The translations under genes and the position numbers were made by a program. The notes under the pieces are model-generated. The model was not told where the DNA came from and did not search any database. It saw nothing but the letters and a program-made list of their open reading frames with translations. From Oligoflexia bacterium (GTDB lineage: Bacteria; Bdellovibrionota; Bacteriovoracia; Bacteriovoracales; Bacteriovoracaceae), in NCBI GenBank assembly GCA_015232015.1, contig JADGAM010000008.1, positions 1-46,820 of the forward strand: a stretch of 46,820 nucleotides of DNA. Reading direction: 5' to 3'. Positions 26,774 through 34,263 of this stretch are shown here, one piece after another. The first letter of the stretch is position 1. Each line of letters starts with the position of its first letter.

Positions 26774-28286
26774 GATTACTCCTTATAAAATTGTCGAATT
26801 CACTAGGTAAAGGAATTACATACTCCAACTCTTTATATATTCGTGAAGTATTCGAAGGAGTTATTGGTCTCATTTGTGTATCTGCAGAAGAAAATGATTT
26901 TATCTCTTTTTTTGCTTTATCAATCGCTTGTGAAAGAGAATATCCATTTGAATATTTTGCCGCTAAAAGCGCCCTACTTTTATTTACAACTCCTGAACTA
27001 GCAATTTTCCCTTTTAAAGTTGCTTTATAATCAACTGTTTTTATAATAATTTCTTTCACGTTTGCAGGGGAAAGACGGGAGTTAATATTTAAAATTTCTC
27101 CAGCAATATTTGAAACGTATGGTGCTGCCTGGCTTGTTCCACTTAATGTTGCCGATTTGTTTCCAGGAATTACAGAGACAATTCCTACTCCAGGAGCTGC
27201 TACATCTACAGTTTTGTTTCCATAGTTAGAAAAACTTGCCAATTCACCAGAGTTTCTTGTAGCGGGGACAGGGCCTCTCCAAGCTCCTACTGATATAGTG
27301 TTTTCAAGTCTAATATTCGCAGGGGCCATATAATATTCATCGTTGTTGCTTCCATCATTACCGGCCGCAAATACAAATAAAGTATTGTTGGCAGATCCAT
27401 AGAGAGTTGTGGAATTTGCTAGTACTTGATAAAGGAAGTGGTTTCTAACAGAAAGTAATTCTTTTTTAGTAGGAAAACGTTTAAGAACCATTCGAAAAAA
27501 AGTAGTAACTATTTTTTCTCCTTGGACTATGCCAGTACCAAAAGAAGCATTTGCAACTTGAACACCAGTAGTGTCGATATATTTTATAATTTTTTGTACT
27601 ACTGCCAATTCTCGAATAACTAATCTTGCTAAAACGAATTTTACAAGATTTTCATTTGTTAAACCTTCCGCAATTGCATCCTTAATGTCTTTTTGAATAA
27701 CAATAGGAATAGGTAGATCTTCGATTCTAACATTTATATTATAATTATCTACTGGAGGTTTTGGAGTAGAAACAATTTTTATTATTTGTACTCTATTTTC
27801 ATTACTTTCATTAACTATAATACCAGAAACGTGCGTTCCATGGATATAAGTTCCTAGAAAAGTAATTTCTTTCATAAATTTTTTATCAGCTAATTTCTTT
27901 TTTATCCAAAAAATCTCATTAGGAGTGGCGGTTGCATAAGCAATTTTTGCCTCAATTTCTAAAAAGAGTTTATGTTCACTCGTAAAATCCACTGGATAAT
28001 TTGGGACCAGGAGTATATTGTTATCATCAACAAAATTCCAACCGAAAATATCATCAATGTGCCCATTATGATCATCATCTACAAAATTATTTGGTATCTC
28101 CAATTTGTTAATCCACAGGTGGTTTCTAATAATATTTGTATTTACATCTACTCCTGAATCAATAACCGAAATTGTCGATCCATATGCTTTTGTTAAAAAC
28201 AATGAATTATTTGAAAATAGTGCTAATGTTAATGTTAACAACACAAATCTTAGAATAAAAAAAAATTTTTGTTTTTGAATCCTCAT
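26766..28286 (-). CDS. secreted subtilisin-like serine protease (S8)
   Basis: 506 residues with an AGAGGT ribosome site before ATG 28286. A signal peptide (to about residue 36) is followed immediately by VIDSGVD; no I9-type propeptide is visible between them. The catalytic residues are all present: Asp43, His151 in GTHVSG, the oxyanion Asn309 in AAGND and Ser384 in GTSQAAPYV. The Asp-His spacing is long, with DDDHNGHIDD (69-78) between them giving a calcium-like loop. The C-terminal 90 residues are an extension without known domain. Its stop overlaps the transglutaminase-like gene, so the two are probably translated together. Confidence 0.92.
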   Translation of the reverse strand: MRIQKQKFFFILRFVLLTLTLALFSNNSLFLTKAYGSTISVIDSGVDVNTNIIRNHLWINKLEIPNNFVDDDHNGHIDDIFGWNFVDDNNILLVPNYPVDFTSEHKLFLEIEAKIAYATATPNEIFWIKKKLADKKFMKEITFLGTYIHGTHVSGIIVNESNENRVQIIKIVSTPKPPVDNYNINVRIEDLPIPIVIQKDIKDAIAEGLTNENLVKFVLARLVIRELAVVQKIIKYIDTTGVQVANASFGTGIVQGEKIVTTFFRMVLKRFPTKKELLSVRNHFLYQVLANSTTLYGSANNTLFVFAAGNDGSNNDEYYMAPANIRLENTISVGAWRGPVPATRNSGELASFSNYGNKTVDVAAPGVGIVSVIPGNKSATLSGTSQAAPYVSNIAGEILNINSRLSPANVKEIIIKTVDYKATLKGKIASSGVVNKSRALLAAKYSNGYSLSQAIDKAKKEIKSFSSADTQMRPITPSNTSRIYKELEYVIPLPSEFDNFIRSNHE

Positions 28287-28649
28287 TATTGTACCTCTTT
28301 TGTACTTTTTTTGTACCTCTTTTGTTCCTTACTAATATTTTAATTACAACAAATAACTTACTTTGAAATATATTTTTTCCCTAAATTAGGTAACGCCTTA
28401 CTGGTATTGTTTAAAAATAATAATTAGTCGCTGGCGCGAAAGCGACAGTGACTAATTAGTAAATCTATAATTTTCTAAATCTATAATTTGGTAAACACTC
28501 ACTATCGAAAAATTTTTTTTGACTTTTAAAAATGCTATTCGTATTTTGTAGTGTTTGTTATTTTTGATAATTTTTTTTGATAATATTTGCTTCTACTTAA
28601 TTTCAATCATTTTCTATTATTAAAAACAATATTTTCAAAGGAGAATCAG
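28287..28649. other. divergent intergenic region between the protease and second transglutaminase-like gene
   Basis: No gene is seen. It contains palindromic element copy 1 (28421-28460). Just before the protease there is a duplicated AAAGAGGTAC string (minus strand, about 28292-28322), of which the copy nearer the start is the ribosome site. Promoters for both directions must lie here, but I cannot fix them. Confidence 0.6.
28421..28460. repeat. palindromic intergenic element, copy 1
   Basis: An imperfect 40-base palindrome with outer arms TAATTAGTC / GACTAATTA and an inner CGAAAGCG core. By hand alignment, its reverse complement matches copy 2 (44574-44612) at 31 of 37 bases, and its forward strand matches copy 3 (45708-45748) at 32 of 42. 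Confidence 0.8.
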
Positions 28650-29852
28650 ATGAAATTGCTGGCCACAAAAATGCATTTTGTTTCTTTTTCAATTACGTTA
28701 CTATTCATGCTATGGTTACTACCATTAACAAAACTATATGCAGACACAGTTAATACAATTAATAGCGATAGAGAAGATGTAGACATTTCTACAGACCTCA
28801 TTGTGGATAAATCAGCATGGGATTCGGCCAATAATCCCTCTAACATAAATGAAGAAACTTCTGATCAAGCATTTGAATATAACTTTAATAGATTGCCAAT
28901 AAATGGTTCACTCGGTTATCAACCTTGGAGTGATAATTATTGGCCAAATTCTAAGGGAGGGTTGACCTATAGATGGCACTCACAAAGAGGTTTTGATCGT
29001 TTTCGATCTGCTCCTTCAAACAAACGAAAAGCTATGAGAATGTCTATGCGTAGAATAGCTGCATTATCACCTGCCGAAAAATATGACATCTTTACTGGGC
29101 GTTTTGATTATCCCCTTACAAGAGCAGAGAGAGCTAGAACTGCTGGAAGTGATGAAAAATGGGAAGGAATCTGTCATGGGCTTGCACCTGCTTCTTTCCT
29201 CTTTAAAGAACCAAAACCCGTTACACTAAGAAGTGTTGATGGAATTTTAATTCCTTTTGGTTCCTCAGATATAAAAGGATTATTATCGCTTCTTCAAGGT
29301 GAATATAATAAGAATGGTAAGAACTATTATGCAGGCAACCGTTGTAATGAAAAATTTAATGTACTTCGAGATTTTAATAGAAGCAATCCATGCTTAGATG
29401 TTAATGCTGGTGCTTTTCATGTTATCTTAAGCAATCGATTAGGAATTTTACATAGAGGTTTGGTAATGGATAAGGCAACAAATATAGAAATATGGAATCA
29501 TGCCCTTCTAGCTTATACAACTAAAGTAATTAGTTCAAGAAGACCATCTCGTGGGGCGGCCCGTAGCACAGTTAAAGAATTAGTAGTCTCAACAATTTTG
29601 ACATATACACTAGGAAGTGCTCAAAGTTTTTATCCAAATGACCCTGCAAGAAGAAAAGCTTTACGCCAAAACAAAGAATATAGATACATATTAGAATTAG
29701 ACAGTGATAGAAATATTGTTGGAGGTAAATGGATTTCCTCAGATTATCCAGATTTTTTATGGATACAAGATCGTGCAACTTTTACAAGCACATTTGAAGC
29801 TCTGGAAGAAATCTACAGACGTTCTATTGAATATAATGGAGATATATATTAA
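28650..29852 (+). CDS. secreted transglutaminase-elicitor-like protein B
   Basis: 400 residues. I start it at ATG 28650 (AAAGGAGA five bases upstream) and not at the earlier in-frame codon 28587. Residues 1-31 are a signal peptide. It shares the motif series of protein A at 25100-26773: QPWSD.YWP..KGGL, LSPAEKYD, GICHG.A.AS with putative catalytic Cys175, SDIKGL (206-211), the Cys232 block, GAFHV with His257, and a C-terminal LELD..NIVGGKW..SDYPDFLW. It is shorter than A and diverged, so the pair is an old duplication. It faces away from A across the protease gene. Confidence 0.78.
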   Translation: MKLLATKMHFVSFSITLLFMLWLLPLTKLYADTVNTINSDREDVDISTDLIVDKSAWDSANNPSNINEETSDQAFEYNFNRLPINGSLGYQPWSDNYWPNSKGGLTYRWHSQRGFDRFRSAPSNKRKAMRMSMRRIAALSPAEKYDIFTGRFDYPLTRAERARTAGSDEKWEGICHGLAPASFLFKEPKPVTLRSVDGILIPFGSSDIKGLLSLLQGEYNKNGKNYYAGNRCNEKFNVLRDFNRSNPCLDVNAGAFHVILSNRLGILHRGLVMDKATNIEIWNHALLAYTTKVISSRRPSRGAARSTVKELVVSTILTYTLGSAQSFYPNDPARRKALRQNKEYRYILELDSDRNIVGGKWISSDYPDFLWIQDRATFTSTFEALEEIYRRSIEYNGDIY

Positions 29853-29922
29853 CACTATTATCTAATATCTAATACCTATTATCTATTTATCTATTATCTA
29901 ATACCTAATATCTAATACCTAA
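29853..29922. repeat. TATCTAATA-type tandem repeat
   Basis: About seven degenerate copies of a 9-10 base (T)ATCTAATAC unit fill the gap between the transglutaminase-like and cysteine peptidase genes. It probably only spaces two genes of one transcript. Confidence 0.75.
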
Positions 29923-29940
29923 ACCTCGTTGGGAGGAAAA

Positions 29941-31758
29941 ATGAAAAAGCATGTGTGTTTTATTTCTATCTCATTCTCTTCCTTATATTTTATCATAACA
30001 TATTTTATCACAACATATTTTATCACAACTTTCATAACAACATTTGCTCAAAACGCTTATTGTAGCAGCGAACTCCATGATCTAATTTCCCATAAAAAAA
30101 CATATCCCATTATCTATAAAGGAAAAGAAATACCATGGAAAATACAAATCAATAAAGATAACTCGGAAGTTAATTTTGTTTATAAATTTCCAGATCACGG
30201 TAAAAAAATCATTCAGGAAATACCATGTAGCTTAAAGCTTAGAGGTAAGCAGATACAATGTATCTCGAAAAATATTCCTCAAAAGATAATTGGGCATATT
30301 AACAATCGTTATGCCACTATTTGTGATGAAAATTACAAAGACGTCTGTGAACTTTATTTTTCTGAATTATTTCCTTCCAAACGAACAAGCGCATTTCCTA
30401 ATAATGCTACCCCTATTAAAACCATCACTCTATCTTTATCAGGCATTTTCAATCTCAACAAAGAACACATTCAAGGTTCCCCCGGTTCCAGTAATTTGCT
30501 TCCCACTTCTCATACTAATCTTTTTCCATTTATTTTATCCTCTCCTTTACAAGAGGAAGCTGGAAGTTGTCTTTATATGGCATCAACTGGAGCAGCGGAA
30601 ATCATACTAAATAAAAAACTGAATCAAGCTAATAGTAAAATGGATGGGGATACTGATTTATCTGAAAGGTTTCTCATGAATATTAGTACTGAAACGCCGG
30701 ACTTCGCAGTTAATACTTTTGAAAAATTTAATGTTGTTGAAGGAGGAATGTTAAATAGGGATTACCGTTTTACCAAAGGATATTATTCTCGCGATGAAAA
30801 CGGAAATATACTAAGAGATGTTCATTCCTCCCTTTATGGAACTTCTTACAATTGGATCGAAGAGGTGCCTAGCGATTACAAACTCAAATTAGTAAAAATC
30901 CCTTATTTAAAGAGAAAGGATATCTTTGTTAATGGTTATGGGCCTTGGGACATTGGAGTTATGAATGATGATGTAGTCAAAAACATTAAACATTATCTTG
31001 CAAAATATAATTCCCCTATTTTGTTTATCTACAATCATTATAACTACTGGCATGCAGTTTTAATTGTAGGTTATGACGATAGTGTTTATGTAGGAAACTG
31101 TCCATTTGTTTATAGTTCCAGAAAGTATTTTTTAGAGCAAAATGAACGAAGCTTAGTAGAAAAAATTGATAGTGCTTTAAAAAGAAAGGACTGTAAAGAA
31201 TATGGTGTTTTCTATATTCGCGATTCGTTGTTACACGCTAGTAACGACACTTATGTTTATGATAGAAACGCTGGAAGCAGAGGCATCGGTCATTATGCCG
31301 AAAAAATCATTAAACAATCATATGATTGGGCCAGAGTGCTTGGAAATACTGCCTATATGATATATACAGATGCTCCCAACAACCCAATAATCACACCACC
31401 AATTATTCCTCCTGCTCCTTCACGCATTGTAATTAAAGCAAGCGATTTCCAGGTTAAATTTAAAATTTCTTTATCATCACGTTCATCACGTTTATCGCGT
31501 TTTAATAAAAAACGTCTCTTCACTTTATATCTTAGTGAAATCAAACCTGGAGTTTTAAAATATGTTAAAAGTGTTAAATATGATGTACACCCAAGCTATA
31601 GATCAGCTCCCACTTGTTTTAGCAGCAACAAAAATTCACAATTTTCTTGTGGAAATTATATAATCTCTAAAAATGGTTTTAAAACTAGAGGAGCAAAAAT
31701 AACTCTAACAGATGATCAGGTTCTTACTCTCGATGAAGGAACCCAAATTTCCTGGTAA
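29941..31758 (+). CDS. secreted papain-like cysteine peptidase
   Basis: 605 residues from ATG 29941, with GGGAGG four bases upstream; a TTG at 29929 overlaps that site. The signal peptide core is a Phe-Ile-Thr-Thr repeat made by a 15-bp tandem duplication. The family pattern is Q204EEAGSC210 (oxyanion Gln and nucleophile Cys), His371 in YWHAVLIVGYDD and Asn386 in GNCPF. These match papain (C1-type) peptidases, although the usual GSCW is GSCL. The first 200 residues may be a propeptide or separate domain, and a beta-rich tail follows a Pro-rich linker near residue 490. It lies downstream of transglutaminase-like B and probably shares its transcript. It converges tightly on the next gene. Confidence 0.75.
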   Translation: MKKHVCFISISFSSLYFIITYFITTYFITTFITTFAQNAYCSSELHDLISHKKTYPIIYKGKEIPWKIQINKDNSEVNFVYKFPDHGKKIIQEIPCSLKLRGKQIQCISKNIPQKIIGHINNRYATICDENYKDVCELYFSELFPSKRTSAFPNNATPIKTITLSLSGIFNLNKEHIQGSPGSSNLLPTSHTNLFPFILSSPLQEEAGSCLYMASTGAAEIILNKKLNQANSKMDGDTDLSERFLMNISTETPDFAVNTFEKFNVVEGGMLNRDYRFTKGYYSRDENGNILRDVHSSLYGTSYNWIEEVPSDYKLKLVKIPYLKRKDIFVNGYGPWDIGVMNDDVVKNIKHYLAKYNSPILFIYNHYNYWHAVLIVGYDDSVYVGNCPFVYSSRKYFLEQNERSLVEKIDSALKRKDCKEYGVFYIRDSLLHASNDTYVYDRNAGSRGIGHYAEKIIKQSYDWARVLGNTAYMIYTDAPNNPIITPPIIPPAPSRIVIKASDFQVKFKISLSSRSSRLSRFNKKRLFTLYLSEIKPGVLKYVKSVKYDVHPSYRSAPTCFSSNKNSQFSCGNYIISKNGFKTRGAKITLTDDQVLTLDEGTQISW

Positions 31759-31763
31759 GTTTT

Positions 31764-32930
31764 TTAAATTTCACATTCAAAACTTTCCGGAAGCTCGGCC
31801 ATTTTATTTACTACAAATGCCCTACGTAGAGAGGTGAGAATAATACTTTTTAGAACAATCTTTCGATTTTCCTCATAATCATATGGTTTAAATTCCGACG
31901 TAATATTTATCTCTTTTTGTTCATTATCTGATTGATATATTGACATTATATCAATTCCCATTACTGGCGCAAAACATGACATATCCAAATATTTCAAAAC
32001 ATCTCCAAAATTAATATACCTTGTTTTCTGCCCTTTCTTTCCTCTAACTTTAAAATAAACTCCTAAGTTATCTATGTCATAGATTATTTGCCATTGAGTA
32101 AAAGAAAGCGGATGGGCCACTTTTTTTAGAATCTGAAAACCATAATCGACACCCTCTATAGTGTTTAGAGGATCATTCATATGAAATTGTGATGCCATTA
32201 AACTTGCTTGTAAAAAATGAGCGATTGATTTATCTTTTTTATGAATAAGAGGGCGTACTACCGGAAAATTTCTTTCTCCCCCAAAACCACGATAGCTGGA
32301 AAAATTGGTGATCGAATCTTCGTAAGTAGAGTTAGTTAATGTTTTTAATTTTAATTTTTTACCAGTGGTTATCACCCAATGACCATTAAGATATTCAAAA
32401 GCAGCGCAGTTACGAGTGCGATCACACGCTAGATAGTGAACTTTACCATAGTAAGGAACAATATTGAGATTTTTCGTTTCATCGATCATTTCTTTTACGG
32501 ATGAAAAATTATCTAACTGGTATTGTACCCATTGTAGTTCATTTATAGTTTTTCCAGATTCAACAAATGAAGGGAATTTACTATCTTTTAATATTGAGAC
32601 TTCTACTACTAATCCCTTCTCGTTTATTCCACCATTAGGAAATTCTCGCCCATATTGATTGAAAGTCAAACTTCCATAACGAGACTTCCAAAAAGTAGTT
32701 GATCCATTACTTTTCATACCTTTCAAGACAATTGGACTTTTCTTAACCCCACGTTTATTCAGATAGATCATTCCTTGTCCCATATGCCAATCGTAATTCT
32801 TTCCCAAAAAAGCACGATCATGTCCATCACTATTATCCCACATAAAAAATGTTGTACAGGGATAGGCGGCCAGTATAGTTAACAATTGAATGATAATAAT
32901 TGTTGAACTAAAATTTAAGATCCTAATCAT
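31764..32930 (-). CDS. exported Ntn amidase, choloylglycine hydrolase / penicillin acylase-like
   Basis: 388 residues, AGGAG seven bases before ATG 32930. A signal peptide ends at AAYP, leaving Cys25 as the new N-terminal residue, as required of N-terminal nucleophile hydrolases. Family motifs are CTTFFMW, GKNYDWHMG (Asn45, Asp47) and PNGGINEKGLVVE (98-110). Members cleave linear amides such as bile-salt conjugates, penicillin V or acyl-homoserine lactones. The actual substrate cannot be told. Here its removal of the peptide before Cys25 would depend on signal peptidase. It ends only 5 bases from the convergent peptidase gene. Confidence 0.85.
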   Translation of the reverse strand: MIRILNFSSTIIIIQLLTILAAYPCTTFFMWDNSDGHDRAFLGKNYDWHMGQGMIYLNKRGVKKSPIVLKGMKSNGSTTFWKSRYGSLTFNQYGREFPNGGINEKGLVVEVSILKDSKFPSFVESGKTINELQWVQYQLDNFSSVKEMIDETKNLNIVPYYGKVHYLACDRTRNCAAFEYLNGHWVITTGKKLKLKTLTNSTYEDSITNFSSYRGFGGERNFPVVRPLIHKKDKSIAHFLQASLMASQFHMNDPLNTIEGVDYGFQILKKVAHPLSFTQWQIIYDIDNLGVYFKVRGKKGQKTRYINFGDVLKYLDMSCFAPVMGIDIMSIYQSDNEQKEINITSEFKPYDYEENRKIVLKSIILTSLRRAFVVNKMAELPESFECEI

Positions 32931-32950
32931 GATTTTACTCCTATGATTTA

Positions 32951-33018
32951 ATTACCTATGTTACTTATCAACAAAAATAGGAATATGGTTTTACAAAATA
33001 TCTGTCAACATAGGTAAT
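32951..33018. promoter_or_regulatory. perfect 12-bp inverted repeat with 44-base spacer upstream of the Ntn amidase
   Basis: ATTACCTATGTT (32951-32962) and AACATAGGTAAT (33007-33018) are exact reverse complements. They lie 20-90 bases upstream of the amidase start at 32930, so they could be paired operator half-sites or a leader stem. The rest of 32931-33140 has no gene. Confidence 0.6.
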
Positions 33019-33140
33019 CTTAAGCATATGAGAAAACCTAATCATAAATATTGTCTTAAAAAAATGATTTTAAAGGTGCAGGAGCTAAATGGTTCACCCG
33101 CTAAGGCGAGGCTGAAATATTTCCGTAAATGTATAAGTTT

Positions 33141-33914
33141 CTATTTTATATTTTTAACTACATTAATAAAAGAGTTCAACCATTCTTGATCAGTAGAAGG
33201 TATTTGATTGAAACAAATACCAATTTTATAAGCACTGCGAGTAAGTTTGTTTATTTTATTAGGTTTAATTTGGCAACAATTGATTATTTTACCTTGAACA
33301 ACAATATCTTTATTGTAATCGATTCTAATTGATAATTTATCAATTAAGTCGTCAACATGAAATAAGTTAGTATGTTCTTGCTCGATAATAAAAGATATTC
33401 CACCTATGCTTATATCAAAACATGGTAATTCAAAGTGACGAGAAAATGTTCTCTCCATTTTTTCATATTTTTTATTAAATTGTACGATTATATTATGATC
33501 TGTTTCAGATGCAGATAATCTAACATATTTTCTTTTATCCAATACATGGATTGTTAGTGGTAATTGAATGTTAAGTAGTAGTAAATTTTTATTTTTGTGA
33601 GTTTCTAATAACTGTGATTGAAACATGATTTTTTTATTTGGAATATAAATAAAAATATATTTATCATTTTTTTTAATGTTTTCAATAGAATTTTTATTTT
33701 CAGCATCTATTTTGAGTGACAAAAAAATGCTTTTAATATCGTTTGAATAATCTTTTTTATATGATTGTATAGAGACTTTAAGCATTTTCTTAATATTATT
33801 TTCAACTTTTACAATAAATATACTTTCTTTGTCTTTTTGAACTGAAGTTAGAATATCTATAATTGAAATTCTGTCAGATAAAGGAAATAATTTTTTATTA
33901 TTAATAGATGTCAT
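33141..33914 (-). CDS. PilZ-domain (YcgR-like) c-di-GMP receptor
   Basis: 257 residues. Residues 128-132 (RKYVR) form the RxxxR motif and 167-172 (DISIGG) the D/NxSxxG motif that bind cyclic di-GMP in PilZ domains; the region 1-120 resembles the YcgR N-terminal barrel. Such proteins are cytoplasmic and modify motility or secretion when c-di-GMP rises. The start at 33914 has no clear Shine-Dalgarno. It lies downstream of the 67-residue coiled-coil gene on the same strand, with 85 bases between. Confidence 0.88.
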   Translation of the reverse strand: MTSINNKKLFPLSDRISIIDILTSVQKDKESIFIVKVENNIKKMLKVSIQSYKKDYSNDIKSIFLSLKIDAENKNSIENIKKNDKYIFIYIPNKKIMFQSQLLETHKNKNLLLLNIQLPLTIHVLDKRKYVRLSASETDHNIIVQFNKKYEKMERTFSRHFELPCFDISIGGISFIIEQEHTNLFHVDDLIDKLSIRIDYNKDIVVQGKIINCCQIKPNKINKLTRSAYKIGICFNQIPSTDQEWLNSFINVVKNIK

Positions 33915-33999
33915 AAAGATATTTCGTACGAAAGATAAAAAATCTTTAAGAAATATTATACAATTGAAATATTATACAATTGAAGACTACAACTAAATA

Positions 34000-34203
34000 C
34001 TACTGCTTTCTCCTCCACTTTTCTATGGCCTTATCCCTCTGGTCCCTCGTCTCATTTAGTATACCAAGATCATCTAATGCTTGTTCTGTATTATTAAGTT
34101 CTTTTTTCTTATTATCTATTGCTTTTTCCAACTTTTTTTGCTTCTCCAGTAGCTCTACATTATCCGCACCAGCACGTTGAATCTCTCTGTTTAATCGTTT
34201 CAT
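34000..34203 (-). CDS. small coiled-coil protein
   Basis: 67 residues, rich in Lys/Glu/Leu heptads (LEKQKKLEKAIDNKKKELNN), so probably a coiled coil. GGAAG lies five bases before ATG 34203. It follows the 692-residue exported gene by 60 bases in the same direction. The frame upstream is closed by a TAG, so it is not a simple frameshifted tail, although it could be a remnant of a longer coil protein. No family is recognised. Confidence 0.5.
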   Translation of the reverse strand: MKRLNREIQRAGADNVELLEKQKKLEKAIDNKKKELNNTEQALDDLGILNETRDQRDKAIEKWRRKQ

Positions 34204-34263
34204 ATCATCTTCCAGTCCTGTAAATTCCTCTTCAGCATCCTTCGCCTATTTTCGCATTTCATA

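Noticed and set aside
29853-29922. TATCTAATA repeats as a replication-origin iteron region
   Set aside because: There is no initiator gene, DnaA-box cluster or AT-unwinding structure beyond the general AT richness, and the repeat sits between two cotranscribed genes.
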